Origin: Pseudobdellovibrionaceae bacterium
GTDB lineage: Bacteria > Bdellovibrionota > Bdellovibrionia > Bdellovibrionales > UBA1609
Length of the DNA: 64,000 nucleotides
Assembly: GCA_020635055.1 (NCBI GenBank)
Contig: JACKAN010000006.1
Location: forward strand, 1-64,000
Direction: 5' to 3'
Shown here: positions 17,056-25,811 of the stretch, in pieces
Layout of the letters: each line of letters opens with the position of its first letter
Numbering within the stretch: the stretch's first letter is position 1
Notes under the pieces: generated by a model
What the model saw: only the letters and a program-made list of their open reading frames with translations
Databases searched by the model: none
What the model was told of the DNA's origin: nothing
Program-made: the position numbers and the translations under genes

Positions 17056-19464
17056 ATGACATTTAATCACACAAAGATAGAAAAAAAGTGGCAAAAAGCC
17101 TGGGAAGAGGCTCAATGTTTCAAAGTTGAGCTCGATAAGAGTAAACCTAAGTTTTACGCTTTAGATATGTTTCCATATCCTTCAGGTAAAGGTCTTCATG
17201 TAGGACACTTAGCCTCGTATACACCAACAGACATTGTCGCTCGATTCAAAAGAGCTAAAGGCTTTAATGTCCTCCACCCAATGGGTTATGACTCTTTTGG
17301 TTTGCCAGCAGAACAGTATGCCATTAAAACCGGTGTCCACCCTGCCGAAACAACAGACAAAGCTATTCAGAGTTTTCGCAACACACTTAAGACCCTTGGT
17401 TATAGTTTTGATTGGAGTCGTGAGCTCTCCACTTGTGACCCCAAATTTTACAAATGGACTCAATTTATTTTTTTAAAACTTTTTGAAAAGGGACTTGCCT
17501 ATCAGAAAGAAGTACCTGTGAATTGGTGCCCCGCTTTAAGAACTGTTTTAGCAAACGAAGAAGTGGTGAATGGCAGAAGTGAGCGTGGTGATCATCCTGT
17601 TGTGCGCCTTCCCATGAAACAATGGATGTTAAAAATAACTTCCTATGCAGAGCGATTAATATCTGATCTTGATGAATTGGATTGGCCTGAAAAGACAAAA
17701 GAGGCCCAACGTTATTGGATTGGCAAAAGTGTAGGTGCTAGTGTTCAATTTCAAGTCGATGGACACTCTGACAAAACAATAGAAGTATTCACTACACGCC
17801 CAGACACTTTATATGGTGCCACTTTTATGGTGCTGGCACCCGAGCACCCTTTCGCAAAAGAAATTTCAACAAAAGAACAGATGTCCAAAGTAAATCTATA
17901 CATAGATCAAGCTCAAAAAAAGAGTGAAATCGACAGAAAGGCAAGTACAGATAAGACCGGTGTGTTTACTGGATCTTATGCGGTAAATCCTGTTAGTGGT
18001 GAAAAAATCCCAATTTGGTTGGCTGATTATGTTTTGATGGACTACGGAACTGGGGCTATCATGGCTGTGCCAGGTCATGATCAAAGAGATTTCGATTTTG
18101 CCAGTCACTTTGGACTTCCCATCCAGAGAGTTTTAGAAAGTCAAGAACCTCTCCCCTTCGAAGGCGAGGGAACTCTCGTAAATTCTGGTTTTTTAAATGG
18201 ACACCAGAAAACATTTGCCATTGAAAAAATGATTGAACACTTAGAGAAAAATAAAATTGGCAAAAGACAAATCAATTACAAATTAAGAGATTGGCTGTTT
18301 AGCCGCCAACGCTATTGGGGAGAGCCTTTTCCCATTGTAAAATACAAAAATGGTGAATTAAAAAGCATTCCAGAGTCCGAATTGCCTGTATTATTACCAA
18401 ACGTTCCAGACTACCAACCTTCCGAAGAGGGAGAACCCCCTCTAGCAAGAAATAAAGAATTTATGAATTACTTTAATTCTTTAACTAAGGAGGAAGGCAG
18501 CCGAATTGCTGATACCATGCCCGGCTCGGCTGGTTCATCCTGGTATTTTTTGCGTTATTGTGATCCTAAAAATGACCAAGAAGCTTTTAGCTTTGAAGCC
18601 CAAGACTATTGGATGCCTGTAGATCTTTATGTTGGCGGTCCAGAACATACCGTTGGTCATCTTTTATATGCCCGCTTTTGGCAAAAGGTACTTTTTGATA
18701 TTGGATTGGTTTCTCACAAGGAACCTTTTCAAAAATTAGCCCATCAAGGCACCGTTATGGGGCCCGATGGATATCGCATGTCTAAATCTCGTGGAAATGT
18801 TATAAACCCCGATGAAATCCAAAAAGAATTCGGTGCGGATGCAGCTAGAATGTATATCAGCTTTATTGGACCTTTCGATAAGGATAAGCCTTGGGACCCT
18901 AACGGAATCGAGGGAATACGAAGATTTCTAGAAAGAGTCTGGCGCCTTATTTACGATGAAAATGGCAATTTAGTCGTCGAAGAGACCGAGGAAGTTTCAG
19001 AAAACATTCTTCGCTCCTATCATAAAACTATAAAAAAAGTTACTGAAGATATTGAAAGGCTCAGTTTCAACACGGCCATTTCTGCCATGATGATTTTAAT
19101 CAATGACTTGTATAAAGAAAAAGTAAAACCCAAATTTATTTTAAAAACTCTCAGTCAGTTAATGATGCCCTTTGCCCCTCATATTAGTGAAGAAATTTGG
19201 CAATCTTTAGGTGGCAGTGGGTTGGTCTCCACCGCGGCATGGCCAGAATACAGTAATGATCTAGCCAAAGATGATCAATTAGAAATGGGGGTCCAGGTCA
19301 ATGGTAAAATGCGTGGAACTATCCAAGTAAACCTGGAAACAACAGAAGTTGAGGCAATATCACTTGCTAAAAATTCAACTTCGTTTTTGAATGCTATTGA
19401 AAATAAAACTGTAGTAAAAGTCATTTACAAGCCAGGTAAGATACTAAACCTGATTGTAAAATAG
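17056..19464 (+). CDS. leuS: Leucyl-tRNA synthetase
   Basis: Class I aminoacyl-tRNA synthetase charging tRNA-Leu. The HIGH motif is HVGH at about residues 48-51 and the KMSKS loop is MSKS near 575. The editing (CP1) domain is present between them, with TTRPDTLYGATF. The start at 17056 (MTFNHTKIEKKWQ) matches the normal LeuS N-terminus; the frame stays open upstream to 17020. About 802 aa, normal. It is followed 7 bp later by speA, probably on the same mRNA. Confidence 0.95.
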   Translation: MTFNHTKIEKKWQKAWEEAQCFKVELDKSKPKFYALDMFPYPSGKGLHVGHLASYTPTDIVARFKRAKGFNVLHPMGYDSFGLPAEQYAIKTGVHPAETTDKAIQSFRNTLKTLGYSFDWSRELSTCDPKFYKWTQFIFLKLFEKGLAYQKEVPVNWCPALRTVLANEEVVNGRSERGDHPVVRLPMKQWMLKITSYAERLISDLDELDWPEKTKEAQRYWIGKSVGASVQFQVDGHSDKTIEVFTTRPDTLYGATFMVLAPEHPFAKEISTKEQMSKVNLYIDQAQKKSEIDRKASTDKTGVFTGSYAVNPVSGEKIPIWLADYVLMDYGTGAIMAVPGHDQRDFDFASHFGLPIQRVLESQEPLPFEGEGTLVNSGFLNGHQKTFAIEKMIEHLEKNKIGKRQINYKLRDWLFSRQRYWGEPFPIVKYKNGELKSIPESELPVLLPNVPDYQPSEEGEPPLARNKEFMNYFNSLTKEEGSRIADTMPGSAGSSWYFLRYCDPKNDQEAFSFEAQDYWMPVDLYVGGPEHTVGHLLYARFWQKVLFDIGLVSHKEPFQKLAHQGTVMGPDGYRMSKSRGNVINPDEIQKEFGADAARMYISFIGPFDKDKPWDPNGIEGIRRFLERVWRLIYDENGNLVVEETEEVSENILRSYHKTIKKVTEDIERLSFNTAISAMMILINDLYKEKVKPKFILKTLSQLMMPFAPHISEEIWQSLGGSGLVSTAAWPEYSNDLAKDDQLEMGVQVNGKMRGTIQVNLETTEVEAISLAKNSTSFLNAIENKTVVKVIYKPGKILNLIVK

Positions 19465-19471
19465 GAGAAAC

Positions 19472-21385
19472 ATGAGCTGGGATTATCAGAAAAGTTCTAA
19501 ACTCTATGGAATCGACAACTGGTCGAGTGGTTATTTTAAGATTAACAATAAAGGAAACGTCGAAATATTACCACATGGCAAAAATGGCTCTTCCATAGAT
19601 TTATTCGAGCTTACCAAAGACCTCAATGACCGTGGAATCAATCCCCCTATTTTAATTCGCTTACCCGATATAGTAAAAGCCCGTGTGGAACTATTATCCA
19701 ATTGTTTTGAAAAGGCCATGAAGGATTATAACTACACTGGAAAATATCAAGGTGTTTTTCCAATAAAAGTGAATCAACAAAATCATCTTATTCAAGAAAT
19801 TGTAAATTTTGGGAAATCTCGTCGATTAGGTTTAGAGTGTGGTAGCAAACCAGAACTTTTAATCACTTTGGCTTTGATGAATACGGAAGATGCACTGATT
19901 ATTTGCAATGGCTTTAAGGATGTTGAGTATATTGAAACGGCACTGCTTTCACAAAAATTAGGAAGAAATACTTATATTGTTGTGGATCGTTTCGAAGAGT
20001 TAAATTTAATTATTCAGGGTTCAAAAAAATTAAATATTCGTCCCAAAATTGGATTTCGGGCAAAACTCAATGCCCAAGGGGCTGGTAAGTGGGTGGAATC
20101 CTCTGGAGCAAAATCTAAATTTGGTTTAACACCTTCTGAAATTGTATTGGGAATTGAAGTTTTAAAAAGTGAAGATCTTTTAGATTCTCTGGAACTTTTG
20201 CACTTCCATATTGGTTCTCAGATTACATCCATACAAGCCATTAAAAGCTCATTAAAAGAAGCCGTTCGTTTTTTTACAGAATTCTATACATTAGGCGCTT
20301 CATTAAAATATTTAGATGTGGGTGGTGGACTAGGGGTAGATTATGACGGATCTGGTGGTGGTACCGACAATTCAACCAATTACAATGAACAAGAATATGC
20401 CAATGATGTCATTTCCATTATCCAATCGGGTTGCGAAGAAAAGGGAATACCCGCACCAGATATTATAACCGAGGCCGGCCGCTCATTAGTGGCTTATAGT
20501 TCTATCTTGATTTTCAATGTTTTGGGCGAAAATCGTATTTCTAAACCCCATTTAGATATCAAGGTTTCAGATAAAGACACTCGTTTGGTACGTGAGCTTC
20601 ATGATATCTATAAAGAATTAGATCCTAAAAATCTTAACGAATTCTACAATGATCTTTTAGAAAAAAAGCGCGACACTATGAATATGTTTTCATATGGAGT
20701 TTTAAGTCTCGAACAAAGAGCAAAGGCAGAAGATCTCTACTGGGCCATTACGACAAAAATGGTACAAATAGCCAAAGAAAGTGAAGATGCCGAGGGTATT
20801 TTTTGGGATTTGGAAAAAGAACTTTCTGATACCTATTATGGTAACTTTTCTATTTTCCAATCCTTACCTGACTGCTGGGCTCTTGATCAAATTTTTCCAG
20901 TCATGCCCATTCACCGACTCAATGAAGCACCAAACCGTCGCGCAATTTTAGTGGATATGACTTGTGACTCGGATGGAAAGTTGGATAAATTTATAGATGT
21001 AGAAGCCGGTGGTACCCAAGGCTATCTTGAAGTCCATGAATTAAATTACAATGAGCCTTATTACTTAGGTGTCTTTTTAACCGGAGCCTATCAAGAGACT
21101 TTGGGAGATTTACACAATTTGTTTGGCGATACAAACGCTGTTCATGTCTCTACTTGTGAGGATGGCAAAGGATACAAAATTGCTGGTGTAGTTAGAGGTG
21201 ATTCTGTGGAAGAGGTTCTTAGCTATGTGGAATACAATAAGCCAGAATTGGTTGAAAAGATCCGTGAATCCAGTGAAAAAAGCATTGCTGAAGGAAAAAT
21301 CACCACTCAAGAAGCCAAACTTTTAATGAATTATTATACACAAGCTCTTTCTGGTTATACTTATCTCGAAGACCCTGATGATTAA
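19472..21385 (+). CDS. speA: Biosynthetic arginine decarboxylase
   Basis: PLP enzyme that makes agmatine from arginine, the first step of one route to polyamines. The PLP Lys is about residue 99 in VFPIKVNQQ; other family segments are LHFHIGSQI, YLDVGGGLGVDYDG and ITEAGRSLVAY. Length 637 aa is typical of the alanine-racemase-fold SpeA. AGGAG lies just upstream of the ATG. No agmatinase or agmatine deiminase gene is in the window. Confidence 0.93.
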   Translation: MSWDYQKSSKLYGIDNWSSGYFKINNKGNVEILPHGKNGSSIDLFELTKDLNDRGINPPILIRLPDIVKARVELLSNCFEKAMKDYNYTGKYQGVFPIKVNQQNHLIQEIVNFGKSRRLGLECGSKPELLITLALMNTEDALIICNGFKDVEYIETALLSQKLGRNTYIVVDRFEELNLIIQGSKKLNIRPKIGFRAKLNAQGAGKWVESSGAKSKFGLTPSEIVLGIEVLKSEDLLDSLELLHFHIGSQITSIQAIKSSLKEAVRFFTEFYTLGASLKYLDVGGGLGVDYDGSGGGTDNSTNYNEQEYANDVISIIQSGCEEKGIPAPDIITEAGRSLVAYSSILIFNVLGENRISKPHLDIKVSDKDTRLVRELHDIYKELDPKNLNEFYNDLLEKKRDTMNMFSYGVLSLEQRAKAEDLYWAITTKMVQIAKESEDAEGIFWDLEKELSDTYYGNFSIFQSLPDCWALDQIFPVMPIHRLNEAPNRRAILVDMTCDSDGKLDKFIDVEAGGTQGYLEVHELNYNEPYYLGVFLTGAYQETLGDLHNLFGDTNAVHVSTCEDGKGYKIAGVVRGDSVEEVLSYVEYNKPELVEKIRESSEKSIAEGKITTQEAKLLMNYYTQALSGYTYLEDPDD

Positions 21386-21408
21386 TAATTATTTATACTT
21401 TTAGATTT

Positions 21409-21729
21409 CTATTTATTTTTATTTTCAACCATTAAAGTTTGGTTATTACGTTTGATTTTTATTTTCATCGTTCCTCGTGCGTGGAGAAGCTCATAAAAAC
21501 GCTGCATATCTCTGTAACTGTCAATGGCCCGGCCATTGTACTCTAAAAGGATATCAGAACTATTTAAACCCAACTTACTTAAAAGGCTCTCCTCATGAAG
21601 TTCTGGACAAGTAAACCCAATAATTCTCTTATTTTCCCATTTGGGTTCACAAGTTATTTCTGAATTTCTATTTTGTGCACTTAATTGGGACTGAAATAAA
21701 AAAATAAGTATTAATGTACTCCATCTCAT
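21409..21729 (-). CDS. Small exported PDZ-domain protein
   Basis: A 106-aa product with a signal peptide (STLILIFLFQSQLSAQ) and then a single PDZ-like domain: LLSKLGLNSSDILLEYNGR resembles the carboxylate-loop and ligand-strand region of PDZ domains in type II secretion protein C and HtrA proteases. No protease domain is attached. It may be a periplasmic adaptor. Convergent with speA and divergent from the antiporter. Confidence 0.72.
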   Translation of the reverse strand: MRWSTLILIFLFQSQLSAQNRNSEITCEPKWENKRIIGFTCPELHEESLLSKLGLNSSDILLEYNGRAIDSYRDMQRFYELLHARGTMKIKIKRNNQTLMVENKNK

Positions 21730-21775
21730 AACTGTTTCCTTGTCGTTCGATAAGTTCCCGTTTAGAATTCATGTT

Positions 21776-23032
21776 ATGTCAACAGTCATCATTGGTATAG
21801 CAATTTTATTCTTTTTAGGACATGCTCTGAGTTGGTTTTTCGAAAAAACGAAAATTCCCGACCTTTTAATTCTTGTCGCTTTGGGCTACACTTTAGGTCC
21901 TCTTCTAGGATTTATCGACGCCTCGGATTTTGGAAAAGTGGGAGGCGTTATTTCCACCACTGCACTTATTGTCATTCTTTATGAAGGTGGACTTCATCTA
22001 AGTGCAAAAGATCTATTAAGTTCCAGTCTTCCGGCACTGGGCCTTACTTTTTCTGGGTTTTTGTTAATAATGATTTCTGGAACCTTGATTGCTTATGCCT
22101 TTGCTTTTCAACCCCTATCGATATCTCTATTGTTAGGAGTTGGTATTGGCAGTACTTCATCGGCAATAGTTATACCTATGGTCAAACAGCTTTCAATATC
22201 TGATAATACGAAAACCATTTTGGGCTTGGAGTCTGCTTTTACAGATGTATTAGCTATCGTTATTTTCTTGGTACTTACGGATGCATTTATCTCTGGTCAT
22301 TTTAGTGTTCAGGAATTAATCGTGGGTATAGGCCCTAAAACTGTTATTTCTGGTTTAGTTGGAATTGGTAGTGGTCTGACATGGGCTTGGGTTAAAAAGA
22401 AATACTCTCGCCTACTGACTATGGCTTTTGCCGGAGAGGCTTGGGCCATGCTTACATATGGATTGATTGAAGCTTCCCACCACAATGGAGCCATCGGTGT
22501 TTTAACTTTAGGCTTTACCTTAGCTAATTTAGACCTTTTACCCACTTGGTTAAAAAGCAATGTCAGCACCGTTGCAGTTTCATTTAATGATATGTCTCTA
22601 TTATCAGAAATTACTTTTCTATTAAGATCTTTTTTCTTTTTATACCTTGGACTTTTAATTAAATTTTCAAACTGGAAAATAGTGCTCATAGCAATTATCA
22701 TTTCTGTACTTATTTTTGCTACTCGTTACTTATCTATCCGCATGTTGTTTCATCCCAAAAAATATTCTCTTCTTGATGCCATGGTCAGTACAGCAATGGG
22801 CCCTCGTGGACTGGCCTGTGCTGTACTTGCTACCATTCCTCTTCAAAGAGGGCTCGAAGGTGGGCAGTGGTTACAGGATGTTATTTTTGCAGTTATTCCA
22901 ATTACCATTACTCTGACAGCTATCTTTGTTGCCTTAAGTGAGAACAATAAATTTCGAACTAAAATGGTGAGACTATTTAGCAAATTTAGTGATGCTGCAA
23001 CGCAGTCATCTGTGCCCAACTTTGAAAAATAG
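21776..23032 (+). CDS. Cation/proton antiporter, CPA family
   Basis: A polytopic membrane protein of about 418 aa from ATG 21776 (STVIIGIAILFFLGHALSW). It has roughly 12 hydrophobic segments. Features of CPA antiporters include IPDLLILVALGYTLGP in an early helix, GSTSSAIVIPMVKQL, and TDVLAIVIFLVL, which carries the acidic residue expected for ion binding; MGPRGLACAVLATIPL resembles the late conserved helix of NhaP/CvrA proteins. No TrkA-type regulatory domain follows. Likely exchanges Na+ or K+ for H+. Confidence 0.85.
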   Translation: MSTVIIGIAILFFLGHALSWFFEKTKIPDLLILVALGYTLGPLLGFIDASDFGKVGGVISTTALIVILYEGGLHLSAKDLLSSSLPALGLTFSGFLLIMISGTLIAYAFAFQPLSISLLLGVGIGSTSSAIVIPMVKQLSISDNTKTILGLESAFTDVLAIVIFLVLTDAFISGHFSVQELIVGIGPKTVISGLVGIGSGLTWAWVKKKYSRLLTMAFAGEAWAMLTYGLIEASHHNGAIGVLTLGFTLANLDLLPTWLKSNVSTVAVSFNDMSLLSEITFLLRSFFFLYLGLLIKFSNWKIVLIAIIISVLIFATRYLSIRMLFHPKKYSLLDAMVSTAMGPRGLACAVLATIPLQRGLEGGQWLQDVIFAVIPITITLTAIFVALSENNKFRTKMVRLFSKFSDAATQSSVPNFEK

Positions 23033-23038
23033 TTAATA

Positions 23039-23614
23039 ATGAAACGAATGATACGAGCTCCTTTGATTTTCATCATTTTATTTACAAGCTCTTGCAGCTT
23101 TGCTTCTATGTATTTTGAACCTATAGTTGGTTATGGCAAAGGCTCAACAAGCCTATCGGCGACAACGGATGGAAGCTATAGCACTTACACCTCACCATCA
23201 GTGGGTTTTAAGTTCGGATATTTTGTAGATTATGTTTATGTTGTTACTGATTTCCGCTACTCCATTGTAAACTTATCAGGTTTGCCGGCAGGCTCATCTC
23301 AGGCTCAAACTAATATAGGGATTGGTTTAGGTTGGGACTGGAATATTCCAATTAGAACTTTTTTAGGTTTAGACCTTAGAGTCAGTAGCAATGTTTTTGG
23401 AACGACTTTATCTGGTGGAGGCAGTCGATATGCTATTGGTTATTATTTAAATATGGACACTCTTTTAAGCCTTGAATTTATTAGAGCGGCATTAGGTGGT
23501 GATGCCGGCAGTTTAGAAATAGATGCCTCTTACACAACAACATTAGTTACTCTTAGTTTCCCTATTGAGTTTCTTTACCCACAAACTAAATGGAAAGACA
23601 AGGTGAGGCAGTGA
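23039..23614 (+). CDS. Predicted outer-membrane beta-barrel protein
   Basis: A 191-aa exported protein. The N-terminus has a hydrophobic signal (APLIFIILFTSSCSFA); the Cys could make it a lipoprotein, but cleavage after SFA would leave SMYFEPIVGYGKGS, a typical start for a small barrel. The rest alternates hydrophobic and polar residues with Gly and aromatic residues (GFKFGYFVDYVYVVTDFRY), and the C-terminal part continues this pattern. It is 6 bp after the antiporter and overlaps the next gene by 4 bp, so all three may share a transcript. Function unknown. Confidence 0.68.
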   Translation: MKRMIRAPLIFIILFTSSCSFASMYFEPIVGYGKGSTSLSATTDGSYSTYTSPSVGFKFGYFVDYVYVVTDFRYSIVNLSGLPAGSSQAQTNIGIGLGWDWNIPIRTFLGLDLRVSSNVFGTTLSGGGSRYAIGYYLNMDTLLSLEFIRAALGGDAGSLEIDASYTTTLVTLSFPIEFLYPQTKWKDKVRQ

Positions 23615-24555
23615 AGAGACCTGTTATAAAATATTTATTTAGTTTTTTATTTTTATTTAATCTTTGCATAGCCTACCATTCTACAGCCTCTGCTCAGGAT
23701 GATTTTTTTGAAGCAGAAGTGGATAATGTAGACCAAGATTTAGATTTTGGTGGAAGTGACGATCTAACTGACGATGATGAGATCGATTTCGAAACAGATG
23801 ATTTTGTAGAATCTGGTGATTCTGAACCAGAACAAGATAAGGATCAAGCGCAGAATCAAGAGGAAGAAGATTCCGACCTTAAAAATAATTCAGCAGAACA
23901 AGAAATAAGTGAAACCGCAGATGACTTAGAAAAAACATTTAATGAGGCTGATGAAACTCCAATAAACAAGGGTGAACTTAGCTTTCAGCCCGCTTCATCT
24001 TATGGCACATTTAATAAAAAGAAATATGACTGGAGTGCCTTCGTCCATTTTGGCTACCAATATGCAAATGTTTCCACTGAATTTTATCAATCTACAGCTC
24101 TTGTTAATTTACCCAATGAATACACAGACATTGGGGTAGATTTTATAAAAACTGTTTTAAATAAACCCTATGTTTACGGTGGAAAAATACAGATTCTAAC
24201 TGAAAGTGTAACTACTGCGACCTATAATGCCGAATATAAAGTTAATTTGTTAACACCTTTTGTTGGTTACAAATTTATAGATGATATCGTGACAATTACT
24301 GGAACTTTGGGTTTAGTCATCCCGGTTACAGCTAGTTCCACCCTAACTGCACTCTCAGATTCTAGTTCTTCAGATAAAGATTTTAGTATTGGCCTCTCCT
24401 ATACAGCAGGTGTGATATCTGTTGTTTCTTTAAAACAATTTTTGCTTGGTTTTGATGGCGGCCTATTGTTCCTTCAAGGTCAAAAATTAGATGGCGAACA
24501 ACTTCAAACCGAGCAAGGTGGATATTTACGCATTTTATTGGGTCTAGCCTTCTAA
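23611..24555 (+). CDS. Exported protein with acidic linker and beta-barrel-like C-terminal domain
   Basis: About 314 aa from a GTG at 23611 that overlaps the previous stop (GTGA); AAGGTGAGG upstream supports it over the ATG at 23590. After a signal peptide ending near ASAQ comes a ~90-residue strongly acidic, low-complexity segment rich in Asp, Glu, Ser and Gln. The remaining ~200 residues look like an outer-membrane barrel (WSAFVHFGYQYANVS; repeated TITGTLGLVIPV-type strands) ending LLGLAF. The acidic stretch may bind cations. No named family recognised. Confidence 0.68.
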   Translation: MKRPVIKYLFSFLFLFNLCIAYHSTASAQDDFFEAEVDNVDQDLDFGGSDDLTDDDEIDFETDDFVESGDSEPEQDKDQAQNQEEEDSDLKNNSAEQEISETADDLEKTFNEADETPINKGELSFQPASSYGTFNKKKYDWSAFVHFGYQYANVSTEFYQSTALVNLPNEYTDIGVDFIKTVLNKPYVYGGKIQILTESVTTATYNAEYKVNLLTPFVGYKFIDDIVTITGTLGLVIPVTASSTLTALSDSSSSDKDFSIGLSYTAGVISVVSLKQFLLGFDGGLLFLQGQKLDGEQLQTEQGGYLRILLGLAF

Positions 24556-24566
24556 AAATATTAAAA

Positions 24567-24632
24567 TTGAAAAGTGCGACCGACTGAGGCCTACGAAAGT
24601 AGGTCGCAGGGAGGGAGCCCTTTTCAAGATCT
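24567..24632. repeat. Structured intergenic repeat, copy 1
   Basis: A 66-base unit with nested complementarity: outer arms TTGAAAAG/CTTTTCAA, middle arms GCGACC/GGTCGC and an inner hairpin CCTAC-GAAA-GTAGG with a GNRA-type loop. A second copy begins 126 bases further on. It lies between convergent genes, so it could act as a terminator or as the seed of a small RNA; strand is undetermined. Confidence 0.75.
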
Positions 24633-24660
24633 CTGAATTTTGGCCTATGTGTACAACGAA

Positions 24661-24787
24661 AAATAGTTCACAATTTATGTCAGATTCAAGATTTGAAAAG
24701 TGCGACCGACTGAGGCCTACATAAAGTAGGTCGCAGGGAGGAAGCCCTTTTCAAGATCTTGAAGATGGCATGAAGTGTGAACTATTT
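24661..24787. repeat. 12-bp inverted repeat enclosing repeat copy 2
   Basis: AAATAGTTCACA at 24661-24672 is the exact reverse complement of TGTGAACTATTT at 24776-24787. The arms bracket the second structured repeat, and the right arm runs into the stop codon of yejE. The whole could fold as one long hairpin domain or mark the ends of a small mobile unit. No coding sequence lies inside. Confidence 0.6.
24693..24759. repeat. Structured intergenic repeat, copy 2
   Basis: Nearly identical to the copy at 24567-24632. The visible differences are the apical loop (ATAAA instead of GAAA, between the same CCTAC/GTAGG arms) and one G-to-A change in the GGGAGGGAGCCC segment. Arms are unchanged while the loop varies, as expected for a conserved structure. 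The outer stem is longer here, since flanks CAAGAT and ATCTTG also pair. Confidence 0.75.
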
Positions 24788-25811
24788 ATTTGGAAACTTT
24801 TTTGGGGTCAAAGGCATCCCGCACCCCCTCCCCAATCAAACTCAAAATCACAAGAGTAAAAAACAATACCAGTGAGGGGAACACTGCTAACCACCAAGCA
24901 ATAGTAAAGTTCTTATAAGCCTGCTGTAGTAATTCACCCCAACTGGGAGTGGGAGGTTGTAAACCAAAACCTAAATAATCAAGAATAGCCAAATATGAAA
25001 TAAGATTGGCAATAGTAAATGGAGAAAAAGTAACTACTGGTCCCAGTGAGTTTGGAAGTATATGTTTAAATATAACTCTCGCCTTGCTGGCTCCCATGGC
25101 TTCTGCGGCTTCTACAAATTCTAATTTACGTAAACGCAAAAATTCCCCTCTTACGTATTGTGAAATCATCATCCAGCCGAAAAAAGAAGTAAAAATCACA
25201 AGTACCCACATGCCCGCTGTAAAAATGGAGACAAGGGTAATTAGCAGTAAAAGTATGGGCATTGATTCAAATACTTCGACAACTCTCTGCCCAATTAAAT
25301 CCAATTTTCCACCGCTATAGCCCATTATTGCACCTGCCACAATTCCTATAAGATATGAAACGAACCATACAGAAAAGGCAAAACTCATGGAGTAGCGGAA
25401 ACCATATATGAGTCGGGAAATGACGTCTCTGCCTCTGTCATCCGTACCAAACCAATTGCTGTCGGAAGGTGATGAAGGATAATCGTCTACCATTTTATTG
25501 GATTCAAAGGGGTCCCATTTAATTATTGGCCAAAGGGCCCAATTGTCCCCTGTAAAATCAAATTTCTTATAGTCTGTGACCATATTTTCTGTCTGACCAA
25601 AAACAGACGGATGGTAGTAATTGTAAATAGGCATATAATAACTGCCTTCATATTTCATGATAATGGGTTTATTGTTTGCCCAAAACTCAGCGGTCACACT
25701 TAAAAAAATGATAAACCCAAATGCCCATAAAGAAAACATGGCCCGTTTTATCTTTTTAAAACGACGCCATCTTTTTAGAGTTAAATCATTTTTAATCAGT
25801 CTTTCAATCAC
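24786..25811 (-). CDS. yejE: Peptide ABC transporter permease, YejE type
   Basis: Inner-membrane permease of the Dpp/Opp/Yej group. YejE-specific features are the long periplasmic loop after the first helix (KPIIMKYEGSYYMPIYN), SNWFGTDDRGRDVISRLIYG, and the C-terminal GEGVRDAFDPKKV. The EAA loop, which contacts the ATPase, reads EAAEAMGASKARVIFKHILP. At 341 aa it is full length. Last gene of the binding protein-yejB-yejE operon, overlapping yejB by 4 bp. The ATPase is probably the fused protein at 5.1-6.8 kb. Confidence 0.9.
   Translation of the reverse strand: MIERLIKNDLTLKRWRRFKKIKRAMFSLWAFGFIIFLSVTAEFWANNKPIIMKYEGSYYMPIYNYYHPSVFGQTENMVTDYKKFDFTGDNWALWPIIKWDPFESNKMVDDYPSSPSDSNWFGTDDRGRDVISRLIYGFRYSMSFAFSVWFVSYLIGIVAGAIMGYSGGKLDLIGQRVVEVFESMPILLLLITLVSIFTAGMWVLVIFTSFFGWMMISQYVRGEFLRLRKLEFVEAAEAMGASKARVIFKHILPNSLGPVVTFSPFTIANLISYLAILDYLGFGLQPPTPSWGELLQQAYKNFTIAWWLAVFPSLVLFFTLVILSLIGEGVRDAFDPKKVSK

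Noticed and set aside
22309..22701. A 130-codon minus-strand frame antisense to the antiporter
   Set aside because: Shadow of a membrane protein gene; composition typical of antisense frames.
24567..24759. A c-di-GMP (GEMM) riboswitch, because of the GNRA loop
   Set aside because: The conserved GEMM core and second stem are absent and no gene follows in the proper orientation; the elements sit between convergent ends.
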